From Rotaria sp. Silwood1 (taxonomy: Eukaryota; Rotifera; Eurotatoria; Philodinida; Philodinidae), in contig CAJNOP010000003.1 of the NCBI GenBank assembly GCA_905250075.1, positions 1,314,395 through 1,378,394 of the forward strand: a stretch of 64,000 nt of DNA, read 5' to 3'. Made by a program: the position numbers and the translations under genes. This document shows positions 42,095-53,879 of this stretch, one piece after another. A model generated the notes under the pieces. That model ran no database searches and was not told the DNA's origin. It saw nothing but the letters and a program-made list of their open reading frames with translations. Position 1 is the stretch's first letter, and every line of letters begins with the position of its first letter.

Positions 42095-42600
42095 TTGTCA
42101 AACACCATCTAAATGAGAGTATTCAAGTCTATACAGGTACAAATTTGGTTCCACTATCCCTACAAATCGTGACTGACGCAGGTCAAAGTTCATTGTCCAT
42201 TGCAAAAAAAATATGGAAAGATGATAAGTATGATTATCAATATCCGCTGTTATATGAAATAGTTTGTAGAGCTTGACGATCTGATTACGATACGATGATG
42301 GAAGTTCATCGACATACATATCGAGTTAAGTATTCATATGTTCACAACAAATAAAGCTTATCTTCGTCTAACTTTTTCTTTACACCTATAAACTGTCTTC
42401 AATTAATTAATGAGATGTCAACGAATTAATTATACACTTATTACTTAATTAATTATCTAATTAATTAAAATGTCGGTCACGATCTGTGACGCTTTATAAT
42501 GATCTTTGACCTTTGTCAGTCACGATCTGTGAGAGTAGTGGATCCAAATTTGTATCTCTATACAGTTGAACACTCTCTATTAGATTTTCTTTCACAATAA
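42095..42600. mobile_element. ~500-bp inverted-repeat element with TAATTAATTA core
   Basis: Arms of about 95 bp (42,098-42,195 and 42,495-42,600) are imperfect inverted repeats sharing GTACAAATTTGG, CCACTA and ATCGTGACTGAC. Outer ends have the TCTAAT-AGAGAGTGTTCAA type. The centre is rich in AATTAATTA. There is no coding capacity. A related, more degraded copy is at 26,730-26,965, and an isolated terminus-like piece (ACACTTCAACACTCTCTTTT) is at 50,747-50,763. Confidence 0.65.
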
Positions 42601-42819
42601 TCGATCTGAGAAATGATTTGTAATATATCAATAATATGTTGTTTGATATGGCTATGAATAAATATGATATTGATCTTGATTGCAATTTGGGAAATAATCA
42701 AGACATGAAATAATTTGATTATTTTGAAAAGTATTCAAAAAAAATTGACAATCTTCATTTGATGATAAATAAAGTTGATCTTTTCGAAGCAGAGGTAATC
42801 ATATGTTAAATAGAAATTG

Positions 42820-43215
42820 ATTTAATCGTAATAAACAATTGATAATATTGTATTTGAAATGATAATCATCAATAAATCTTTTCTGAGAATACATGACAAG
42901 ATGTAAATCGAGGTCTTCTAAATTGCTCATTTGATGTAGAAGTGATACAATCAATTCATTATATTTATCTGTATCCTGTTCAGAATAGAGAGAGAAAAGT
43001 TTTAGGTTAGGTATTTGTTTATAGAAAAATAAATCAATTTATTTGAATATATTAGATATAAAAACAAAATAGTGCAATTTACTTTATTATCGATGATTAT
43101 CTGTAGAGATAATATCCGATAAATATCAATAGAAACTCTTTCAAGTCAATCGAAACGACTATCAAGTAAATAAAGACAATTGATAAATTTCTTCAATTTG
43201 ACATTCAATTCTAAC
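42820..43215 (-). pseudogene. F-box/LRR-like pseudogene fragment
   Basis: Minus-strand segments read LELNVKLKKFINCLYLLDSRFD and LERVSIDIYRILSLQIIIDN (around 43,215-43,080). After an intron-like gap come DTDKYNELIVSLLHQMSNL and RFIDDYHFKYNIINCLL (about 43,000-42,830). A TGA interrupts the first part where the family normally has a codon. Start, F-box and C-terminus are absent. This is a dead fragment of the same broad family as the gene at 38,139-40,290. Confidence 0.55.
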
Positions 43216-43408
43216 AGAGTTTAAGAAGAAATAGTTCGACGAATTTGAAATAATGTTTGATACAAAAAAGTTACCCTATTATGGAAATATTTTAACTTGG
43301 AGAATAAGGTTAAAATGCAGACAAATATATTTGCTTTGCTATTCTCTATTATACTTATCTTTTTATATTAAGTATTTCAATATGAAAAGCTCCTATTCTA
43401 ACAATATT

Positions 43409-43750
43409 TCACGTACGTTGTTCATCACTGATTGTTGCAGCAAATTCAGTTGGTAGACGATATGATCCATCATGAATGATTAGGTCACTTTTATCTAATA
43501 CTATTATTATTTGTTTCTTTTTCGATGCAATTAAAAAAAAACAAGATTTTGTTTTATTTTTTATTCTTATTAAAAAATAATAAAAAATGAAATGTTTTTT
43601 TATGACATTATCGTTTTCGTGCTTCAACATATCCAGCTATCCTGAACCAATGCAGTTTTTTTTCAACCAATTTCTATGCAACAAGAAAAAAGAAAAATAA
43701 TAGGCTAAGTAGAACAAGTCCGACATTAATATTTCAAGAATTAGGCTTAC
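43409..43750 (-). other. Unresolved 3' end of the A2M-type gene
   Basis: After the donor at 43,750 one continuation reads IAGYVEARKR then stop (about 43,645-43,612). Further down, 43,490-43,411 reads VLDKSDLIIHDGSYRLP with a GTACGT donor. Neither joins cleanly in phase, so the last exon or exons of the A2M-type protein are uncertain. Confidence 0.35.
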
Positions 43751-46700
43751 CTGCTGAACAGCGTCAACAAATGAATAACCGAGAACAGTTGGTTGAGTTT
43801 CAATTGGTATAAGATGAATTAATTGAGTTTCTTGTTGAAGATAATCATAAACACGTACTTGAATTGGTGCCCATTCAATAACAGATGATAAACGTTCAAG
43901 ACACCATTCAAGGCAAATTGGTTTACCGAATTCTGCTGATGGAACCTTGATAAAGAAGATGAGTTTATGACCACATGGTTCATATGTAAAATACATAACT
44001 TGTTTAATATAACTTAACATAAAACCAATTTTACGCATATTAATACGCATTCCTAAATAGAAAAATGGTTTTTATTATGAAAATAAAATTATTTATTTTA
44101 CCTGACGGAAGTTTAACTTCAATAACAATAGCACGATTAAAATCTTCTTTAACTAATTGTTTATCTTTCACTGTTGGTGTATAAGTCATACAAGTTTTGG
44201 CTTTGATTTCATTGAGCCATGGCATTGTTGTTAATTCTATTGATAATTCAAATGGTATTGGTTCATTGAGTTTTTGCTCTTTTTGAACAAATTCTTTCAT
44301 TAATTTAACACAAACAGCACCAAAACCGCTGACAGTATAAGTTATTTGTTGAACTGGTAAAGTAAATTCAAATATTTGCGTCATATCCATATTCTTTCTA
44401 TCAATTTTAAATTGTTTTTTTTCTCCATTATCAGCTGTTATATCAATTGTAATGGCGAATTTTTCTTCTTCCAAATGTTGATGGAAAAGACTACAAAATT
44501 GAACCAAAGCTTCAGTACGAAAAACATCATCTAAAATGATATCATAATATGGATGAGTCTGAATTTGATTAACAAGCCAACGAGCAATATTTGATGCTCT
44601 TTCAGACTCATAATAATAAGCACAAATTGAAATAGTCATTGTATTAACTAATAATTCATCATAAAATGCTTTTTTATCACCTTTATATTTCAAATATTTA
44701 GAATCATCTTCTTCTACAATTGTTAATTTTCTACTTAAAAGATCTTCATGAATTTCGTTACGTAATTTAAGTGGTAAATCTCGATTTTGAATAAGAGCCA
44801 TTTCCAATAAAGTTCTTATTAATAAATTTGATTTAACATCTTTAAGACGCGATTGTAAATAATTTTGTGCACGAATTATTGAATTATTTTGTTCATGATA
44901 TAAATGATCATGAATAAATTCTGGTATAGAATCCATTAATGACCAATCATGTGTTAATGAATATAAAACAATAGCTGTTAATGATTCTCGACGAAATTTA
45001 CCAGAACAGAATCGATAATGAAAACATGGAATATTATCATCAAATGAACCATCTTCTTGTTGATGAGATAATATCCAATTTAATGTACGATTAAGTGTAA
45101 CATTATCATGGAATGGCATCATTGGAGAAATCATTGCACCAAATGCTAATGATGTTAAATAAAGTGATGAATGTTGTGTATCTTTATCAGATATAAATGA
45201 ATATGAACCATCATAATTATTATAAAGTTGAAGACTTTGATAAACTTTTGTAATGTTTTTAGCTGCCTTATCAAAGAGTGATGATTTAATTTGACCTTTG
45301 TTTTTTAAATAATGACGAAGACCAAGTGAACGATAAAGACAAACAATAGCACGATCAATACCAATTAATGTATTTGTTTTTGTTGTATATCGTTTAATAA
45401 GACGATCAAGATCAGTACCTAAATTTGAATACAAAAAAAAAACTTAATTAAGATCTTTTGATAATAATAAATTTACCTGAGACAGAAAATTGAACTGATC
45501 GAAGAGTTGATGACGGAATAATTTTTTCAACAATTGGACCATAAGTCTTCTTCTTTTCATGTGTTAAATCAAAAAGACGTGTTGATAATTGTTTACGTTT
45601 AATACCTGATTCACGTACAAAAATTGTTAAAATTTCATAATCACCACCGAATTGCGATTCAACTTCAATTATTATTTGAATAATACCAGCACATTTTGGT
45701 ATAAAAATCATATGACGTGTTTTAACACCAGATGATTCAAGTGATGGAATTGTAAGTGTATAATCATTATCAATACTTGATAGAAGATGGTCTGGTTGTG
45801 ATTCTTCAAAAAGTTGAAAAGGAGATGAAGTACGAATACGAAGAGTAACATTTGTTAAATCTGTACCAAGATAATTAGTAACAGCATATGTTAAAAGAAC
45901 ACGTTCATTAATTTTAACTTGTTTTGGACAACTACCGAGAACAAAAAGACCTTGATTAATTGGTAAACGAATTGGTTTAGCAATAGATAAACCAAATTCA
46001 TTATTAAGAGCAAATCCGGTTGCAAGCCATGTTGAATATGGTTTTATTCGTGGAAGAAGAATTTTACCAATACCATCAGAATTAATACGACTTGTACCGA
46101 AGAAGACTGAACGATAATAACCAGTATGAGATCTTTCTTCAAACATAATTGATGGTGGAACTAAAGATAAATCTGATTGAACAAGATAGTCTTCAAGTAA
46201 TTGTCGAGCTTGATCACGAATATCAAATGATTGATCATTCATAAACATTGTTGAATAATGAGGAAATTTCGAAAATACTTCTTTAAAATTTTCATGTTTC
46301 ATATCTGGTGGAATACGTAATGATGTACAATCCGAAATAATTGTTAATCCCGATCGCATAAATGTAAATACTTCTGGTGAAATAGTTTTTAATTCTGAAT
46401 TAATTTTTTCATACCATGATAATGTACCATATTGGTAGAATGGTTCATGCATTGGTTCTTCATGGAAATGTATTTCTACATTATTCGTTGTTTGAAGTTT
46501 GTGTTTAATTGTTGGTTTATCCTTATCATCAATAGAAACAAGTGGCATACTTGTTGCAACAACATCGTCATTATTACCAACAATAACATCATATTGATTG
46601 ATGGATTTTTCAAATTTATGACGATAATGTGATGATATTGGTCGTCGAATCTGTTCATCACTATAAAATCTTCCAATATTTGATGTTGTATAAATATCAT

Positions 46701-49344
46701 CACCTTCAACTACTGGTAAACCATATGATGAACTAACACCAAAAATCATCTTTTCAATTGGATAACAAACTTTATAACGCTAAAATTGAAATAAAATTGA
46801 AATAAAAAAAAGAAAAATTATTTTTATTAAATACCATTCGTTCACGATTGATTAAGTATTTTTCATCTTTTTCGTTGATTACTCCTTGTCTTTTGTCCAA
46901 TACTTTATTTTGTGGAATAGTTCCATAGGCTGCTTCTGATTCTTTTTTTGTTCGTGTAACTTCAGATGGGTTCATTGTTGGTATACTAACCATAGGTACT
47001 TGTTCATATGTTGTTAAATATTTAAGTAATCGTTCTTTAATGATTTCATTTGATAAACCTTGTAAAACTGCATCATATTCAAAAACATTAAGACCAACTG
47101 TTGAATTAGGTTTACCAGTAAATGAAAGTTCAACACATTTTTTATTTTGTACTGTATCTGAAATATGTATTGGTTTAACATTCATTTCTTCCATAAAATC
47201 ATCATTATTTTTAATAATTGTTTCAATTGGCATAAATGAAACAATTGTTGCATTTAATGTTAATGAACTTTGAAAAAGACCATCAACTGAAAAACGATAT
47301 GATTCAGCAACATTAAAACCTAATGTTGGTTGAAATGTATAAACAAGTAATGTTGAATATGGTACCATATCACGTGTCATTAAAATTGATAAAGTACCTT
47401 TAAATACACAAGTTAATGATTGTTCTTCTTTTGTTCGTTCAATTGAAAATTCTCCTATATGTGTTATACGACCATTAGTCGTAAGAACATATGACATTAA
47501 TAATTGTTCAAAATTTTCTATAGGTTTTGATGGAATTAATTCAATAGAAAAATTTAATTTAGGAGCAACTGTTGAACTTTGTGAACTAATAGTTGGAATA
47601 TTAGAATCTGTATTAAGTAAAGCTTCTGTTGATGATAAAAGTTTAATAGATAATTTAGCATCATGACGATGACGACGAGGTTTTGGCATAAGTGGAAGAG
47701 CATGTGTACGATAACCAGAGACTTTACCATCTTCACTTAATGATGTTATCTAAATAAAAATAAAACTAGAAAAAAAAAATAATAATCATAACGAAATCCT
47801 TACGTCCATAAGAACACCGATACAGTCTTCCGGAATGGCAATATCGAAGACACCGATATCATTACGATTTTCACTAAAATAAAGAATATTATTAGTGTTT
47901 TTTTCTAATTATTCAATTTAGTTTAACATACAGTCTAGAGAAATTTTTAATTTTAACTACTTTTTCAGCTTCTGTTTTAGCATATTCACTAGGCTTGATC
48001 ATTTTAATAGTAACAATAACATGTTTCATTTCAACTGGTTTACCATCTGGACGTTTAGCAATAATTTCAAATTGATTGTTAATACCAGCTTCAAAATCAA
48101 GTGGACGAATATCATAGAGAATATTATGTGTAAATATAGGAATAATATGATGAATAATACGCTGTTGAGCAGAAATAAGATCAGTTACTTGAATATAAAC
48201 TTGAATACCAATAGCTTTTGTTGTATCAATATAAAATGTTGATGAAAGATCATAATTTAATTCAACACGACCACCTATTTCAAATTTTTGAGATTTCCAT
48301 TTACTCCATTCTTCATTTTTCGATGACTCTTCTGCTTTTAATTCTCTTTTCATTTTTGATTCAAGTTCTTTTTCAGTTAATGGGCCAATAGCAATCATAG
48401 CACGACCAACTGTTGGTTGATTATGAACATCATTGATTTCAATAGCACCATGAAGTATTATTTGATCTTTACGAAGAAGAAATCGTGGAAAAATAGCTTT
48501 AAGATTAAATGATGGTGTCATTGGACGAAAGACAAGAACTTGAACAGATGATGTTGTATTTGTATTTCTAATTGTAGCTGAAACAAGCCATGCACCAACA
48601 TTAACATGTTCATCAAGTGGATATTCAAGAACATCAGTAACACCTTTACGAGTAAGAACATGTTTAAATTCACCAACAAGTTTATGAGCAGCATCCTACG
48701 ATTAGAATATATATTTCTCAAAAAAAAAAAAAATAAATAAATAAAAATTTACATAAATTTCAAGAATAACTTCACCATATTCAATTGGTCTAAGATATTC
48801 ATCAATGACAATAACACGAACTTTCATTGTATCACCTGGATGATAACTTGATGCTGATGTTTGTACAAGAATAATATGACAATTATCATGTACAATAATA
48901 TCATGCTTTTCGTTGAAATGAAGACCACCAGTACCACTTAAGGTTAATTCACCAGCACCAAGTGGAAATTCTTTTGGAAGAGTTAATGTAGCCTTATGTG
49001 TTTTACCTAGAAAAAGAAAAACATTTTTTTTTTGCTTATTGAAAAGCAAAGAAATTTTACCTGGATTACAAGTAATTTTATGTTTAAAATGTTTTTGCTT
49101 TACCATTAAATCAAATGTAATTTCTACTGATGGTAATCCAGCAGCAATAAACATTGAAAGTTGATTATCATAATCAACTTTTAAAAGCTTTGGAACAATA
49201 ATTAGATAGGAACTAGAAATCTAGAAAATATATTGATTAGCAATAAGTGAAAAACATAGATAAGAAGACACTTACGTTCATTATTGAGGTTGAATAAAAT
49301 GATTTGTGGTCTGGTGAAAAGTATTGGTTTAGTGTCTTCGGCAT
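43751..49344 (-). CDS. Alpha-2-macroglobulin/TEP-type protein lacking the thioester motif
   Basis: Nine minus-strand exons (49,344-49,276; 49,220-49,061; 49,006-48,753; 48,695-47,932; 47,873-47,804; 47,749-46,835; 46,779-45,477; 45,418-44,102; 44,052-43,751) join in phase to 5154 nt, about 1718 residues. Macroglobulin domains open with SSSYLIIVPKLLKVDYDN. The typical strand HPGDTMKVRVIVID follows, then a bait-like charged region around 46,900-46,400 and an alpha-2-macroglobulin core with STWLATGFALNNEFGLSIA. The alpha/alpha-toroid region (45.4-44.5 kb) includes HQQEDGSFDD. A receptor-binding-like domain has YFTYEPCGHKL and VRVYDYLQQE. The GCGEQ thioester motif expected at the start of the toroid is absent: the chain passes from VSGTDLDRLIKRY straight to IGIDRAIVCLYRSLGLRHYL. 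No signal peptide is visible in the first exon, so a 5' exon may be missing. It probably acts as a secreted, non-covalent protease trap or immune-type protein. Confidence 0.85.
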
Positions 49345-49499
49345 ATGTTCCTGAACTCTACATAGCGGGTACATACCAACTTGGAACAGAAAATTTAATT
49401 TATCGGAAATGCAAAACCGCTAACTAAGATATGTACGAAAGGGTTTTAGGTTTTTTTTTTACTAAAATCAATATAGATGGCACTAACCGTGATAACTGG

Positions 49500-50600
49500 T
49501 GAACCTAAATTTAGTATTGAATCAATACTCCATGTAAATTGTTGTGTACGAATTTGTCGAGTCCAACCTGAGCCACTATAACGTGTTGAATGATAAATAA
49601 TCCAATCTTCTCGACCATCTCAAGATTTTGTAAAACTTTGATGATCAACTGCATAAAAAAATTACCAGAATGAAATATACGATTGGAACGTTTTTGCCAT
49701 GAACTTGCTTTCATTAAATCACTAATTGTCGACACTGTTATCAAACCAAGATAATAATCATCTGTCCATGATCTAGATGTTAAATAGACAAGTGATATAA
49801 TACGATTTCGTATAATTACTTGTGGACCTTCATTGACATAAGGTCGATGATTTGTTTCCCAATAATAAATTGGTCTTGCTATTTCTACTCTTGTACTACT
49901 AATCATCCATGGATTAGACATTTGTGCAATGTATGATATGTCTTTCATAAATATTTCCTTCCCAACCAGACCAAATGAAATAGAGTTGACCTGANNNNNN
50001 NNNNTAAATATTTCCTTCCCAACCAGACCAAATGAAATAGAGTTGACCTGATGAAAGTTCAAATACAATTCTATCAATAGCCCATTTATTAGTAGCATCA
50101 GTTATTTGTCCCTTCCATGCTAATGTACCAGTGAATGGATCAGCATTAGTATTTTCAATGACAAACATTCGATGATTTTCATTTTTATCATCACGTCTTG
50201 GTGCAGCAAAGTAGACATACCTTCTACAAAAAATAAAACCGATCAAAGAAAATTAAATGAATAAAATCCTTTTCTTTTCGTACTAACGTGATTGTACAAA
50301 ATGTAATTCAGGAGTCCAAACAGCACGACATGCTGCATCGGAATTTGGTGATCTCCGTAGAATTCGACTTTCACCAGCATCCATAGATGTAAAACTAAGT
50401 GATCGCCATATTCGAACATCACCAACTGTAGTTCGTGTAGAATAATACAATCCATCTGTATGTTTATATATTCATGGATCAGCTCCATCTTGAGCAATAA
50501 CATTATAAAATGTATTCATATTTGTAGGTCGTCCAGATTTGGAATGAATAACTTCAACTAGAAATAAGTTTTATTTCGAATATTTATTCAATTGATCAAA
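49500..50600 (-). pseudogene. GH43 arabinanase/arabinofuranosidase-like pseudogene
   Basis: The minus strand encodes a glycoside hydrolase family 43 five-bladed propeller: GADP then TGA then IYKHTDGLYY, RAVWTPELHFV, RRYVYFAAPRRD, TNKWAIDRIVFE, GQLYFIWSGWEGN, YIAQMSNPWMIS, NEGPQVIIRNR, RSWTDDYYLGL and, at the end, SFTKS-stop-DGREDWIIYHS. It is disabled by TGA in place of the Trp of ADPW, by TGA in the SxDG loop, and by a one-base frameshift after WEGN. The catalytic base Asp (ADP) and the general-acid Glu (NEGPQV) are still present. GH43 enzymes cut plant arabinans and are bacterial or fungal, so an acquired, now dead gene is likely. A 10-N gap lies inside it. Confidence 0.8.
49948..50051. other. 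Assembly gap with duplicated contig ends
   Basis: Ten Ns at 49,995-50,004 are flanked on both sides by the same ~47-bp sequence (TAAATATTTCCTTCCCAACC to GTTGACCTGA). This is a scaffold join where overlapping contig ends were not merged, not a biological tandem repeat. Confidence 0.9.
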
Positions 50601-50639
50601 CTCGATTGAGCTATTAGTGTTTTGTTTCCAATGAACATG

Positions 50640-50794
50640 TTTTTGTATATTATTTCTACTTACCATGACTATCGTTTCCGTAAGATTGCTTCATCTCTTC
50701 AATATAAAATGCATGAGCATGAAGGAAATTCTACCCCTAAACACTTCAACACTCTCTTTTAGATCATGTTTCACGAAAATGAATAATGTCTTAC
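50640..50794. other. Right inversion-breakpoint interval
   Basis: Between the donor of the split F-box gene's last minus-strand exon (GTAAGA, 50,794) and the GH43 pseudogene lies ~150 bp. It contains a piece like the terminus of the 42.1-kb inverted-repeat element (50,747-50,763) and a short minus-strand coding-like peptide (HAHAFYIEEMKQSYGNDS) of unknown origin. Confidence 0.45.
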
Positions 50795-53700
50795 GTATTG
50801 AATAACATGTAAAAGCCATTCGAATCTTTCAATTCGAAGATATTTGAGTTGTACAGTCATTGAAATGAGATGAGCAAGCACTTTTGCACGTATTTCATTT
50901 TCATCTATTGTCATCACCAAATTGCCTAAAATAAATTTACATTTTATGCAATAATCATAAAAACTCTGGCATATCGAACTGTTGCTCATAACAGCTATTC
51001 AAATTCAAGAAAAAATAGTTGACATTGATTTAAATTTCAACAGAAAGTCTTAAGCTCGAAAGGATTATTTTCTTTATTGGTGATGAATGTAATCTTTAAG
51101 AGTAAACAGTTAGCGATGTTCTCTTTTAAACAGAAAAAGTTTAGATTGAACTTAGTCCGTAGTGAAATTAAAATCGACTTATGAAATATCCAGTTTATAG
51201 TACAAAAAAAGAAACTCATTTCATAATGATCATCAAAGGTGAATTAACTTCATATAAAGTTTGAAACGAGAAAAAAAACTGCGACAATGTTTCTTCAAGC
51301 TATAAATGATTAGCACAAAAAGAAAAACAAAAATGAATACTAACGATTTTTCGATCAAAATACGTTCCAAATTGAATTTTTGTAACATTTCGAAAAGGAA
51401 TATCAATTGTCTTGCTTTGTCTCATTTTCGATAAAATTTCCAATGACATTAGAAGACCATATTTATCAAAATCGTTGTTATTTGCTAAAAAACAAAAAAA
51501 AAAGAAATTTCTATTTACTTTAAATATTATTTAACTATTTTTCTATGAGATTGAGTTCAATATAAGAGAAAGATAAATGTCTATGAGGAATATCTATCCT
51601 CATATAAGTGTTTCGATCAAAATTTCTGCTTTCTCTTGTTACGAAAAAAATCTATTACAAAATTGTATCAGTATACATATAGTTGTTATCTCTTTACTCT
51701 ATTATTTATCAAAGAATCATCCAAATGACAAATTAATTTACTTTCATATACGTTCACATGAGAAACATTAGGAGATAATTCATTGAATTATTGCAAAAAA
51801 TAAATGTAGTGATGGATATGAATTAAAGCATGTATCGCCAAAACGTAACAACTTGAAAATATATGAATCATTACTAAAAGAAAAAGAAATGTCATTTAAC
51901 TAAGAAACTTTTCAAATTTTTTTTAATAACTAATAACTGACATTCGAAAGGTATTAGCAAAAGAAGAGAAAAAATGCTGGCATGACATTATTGAATCATA
52001 TAAACATTTAACATTTGTCCATTGATGTGAAATAAAAAAAGAATGAATTTTAAATGAATTAATTATTTTTTCTATACCATCATATGATAATTGACATTGT
52101 GAAGAAATATAAAAATTAAAATCAATTAAATTAGGTATTCTACCATATAAGCAATATTGACAAATGAAATTTGCATCAATCAAACATTTCCATATATTTT
52201 GACATTTTCTATCGTCTAATTTACAACTTTTAATATGAACTTGAAGTTTTCTAATATAATTTAAATTATTAAGAATCCATTTCAAATAAATAAATTCCAA
52301 ATCATCACCAATAAAAGTTTTTAAACTAAAACATTGTAGTTTTGGTACCTAAAGCAATACAACTCATTATTTGTCTAATTAAGAACTATTTTGAGAAATT
52401 TTAAAAAATTGAAAACTAACGATTAATTTCTTACTTTATTGAACCAATTTTCATTTGATTCTTTCAATGCTTCTATGTTTGATTTCCATAATGTATCAAA
52501 TTGTAATGAACCATCGAATTCCATCGATATTTGTTCTAGATTGGGGACATATTCAATGTGACTTTCAAGAAAACGTGAATGATTAAGTCGAATATGTAAA
52601 TGACGAAGAGTTATATTGCACGATTGAACTTGATATTGAATTAAATTAGGAGAGAGATCAGAATTTGATGATAAACATCGATTAATAATACCACAATGAA
52701 ATTCGTTGCTAATATCAAGTCGAAGAGAGGTTAATTGACATTGAGCACAAAATAATCGACAAACAAGTTGTTTGATCATGTTCAGTTGTTTTTCTATTAT
52801 TCAAAATAAAATCGTTTTTTTCCTATGAAAAAAACTTTGTCATTTACGGCTTAATTATGTAAAATTACAAAGTCTCATTCTCTTTTTTTTAATTGATTAA
52901 AATATCAAATATTGGAAAAATATTAAAATAAATTTATACTGAATGATGATAACAGTTGGTTGACTTTTTAATAAATAAATGACTAGAATATGTTTAAGAT
53001 AATTATTAAATAGAATTGAAAATGAACCGATACTATTTTTTTTTTCATAGGAAGAAAAACAATAAATTATTCAATTGGATGTTACTATTTATCATATTGT
53101 CTCATGATGTGATAAATCAATTTCTAAGCTGACACTTAATTTATTGGATAGAGCGTATTGAGACATGAGAAAAGCTAGCTTAAATTCCGATCATATTTTC
53201 GTGTTCTACAACTAGATGACCATTTTACTAGATTTTCATTTATTAATAGTGATTAAAAATAATTGTTACATATAAATTTCAATGTAAATGTTTTCTAGAA
53301 AACTGATCTTCAAGAGTGAGATAATCTTATCTTCTATTATAAAGTCTTTCAAATAAATGATTGTTTACCTTTATAGGATACCTTTGACAAACGTTTTCTT
53401 AGAAAAAACAATCGTGTGAATATATCGTCATCAAATGTTAATGTAAGTTCATCTAATTGATATTTAATAAGATAAACTAAACTCTGAATAACTGGTTCAA
53501 TTGATCCACATCGAGTAAGGATAAGTGATTAAAGATGAGGAAAATGAAGAATATTTTTATTATTAAATAACAATTGAAAACAAAGATCAGAAGACATTGA
53601 ATTTATTCCATCAAAATGAATACGTTGAATAGAAGAAGAAAGAGATGATGAATTTAAAATCAATGGAAATAATATTGAACAACATTTATTATAAGATAAA

Positions 53701-53879
53701 CCATGCGCTATAATAAGGCCGTTGTTCAACCGATTGTCATTTATCGAAAGAGTTAAACATATAAGAGAATTGCAGCGAACATTTAATGACCATAAAGATA
53801 TTAACATATCGTACCATGTTAGACAAGAAAAAATATGAAGAAGAATTTCATTAGGTAGTGTTTCGATTTTACTAGTCAT
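50795..53879 (-). pseudogene. 5' half of the split F-box/LRR-like gene
   Basis: On the minus strand, 53,879 opens with MTSKIETLPNEILLHIFSCL, a clear F-box. Downstream exons follow: RCGSIEPVIQSLVYLIKYQL, LFCAQCQLTSLRLDISNEF (52,790-52,435), VPKLQCFSLKTFIGDDLEF (52,348-about 51,945), IDIPFRNVTKIQFGTYFD (51,484-51,345), and ENEIRAKVLAHLISM to FEWLLHVIQY (50,925-50,795), which ends at a phase-0 donor. A TAA at 53,529-53,531 interrupts exon 1 (HFPHL-stop-SLIL) where the family, as I recall it, has Gln. The C-terminal exons expected after HVIQY are not downstream; they are on the plus strand at 27,596-29,016. The gene is dead by both nonsense and rearrangement. Middle exon boundaries are approximate. 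Confidence 0.7.

Noticed and set aside
46432..48242. Plus-strand frames inside the A2M-type gene
   Set aside because: Antisense shadows of well-supported minus-strand exons.
50460..50490. In-frame TGA in GADP-x-I of GH43, possible selenocysteine or Trp recoding
   Set aside because: The residue is normally Trp, a second TGA and a frameshift occur in the same gene, and TGA is a functional stop elsewhere in the window.
53529..53531. TAA where Gln is expected, hinting at a ciliate-type code
   Set aside because: CorA-like, ART-TPR and PARG genes all end properly at TAA, and other F-box and luciferase-domain genes end at TGA. This is a nonsense mutation in a rearranged gene.
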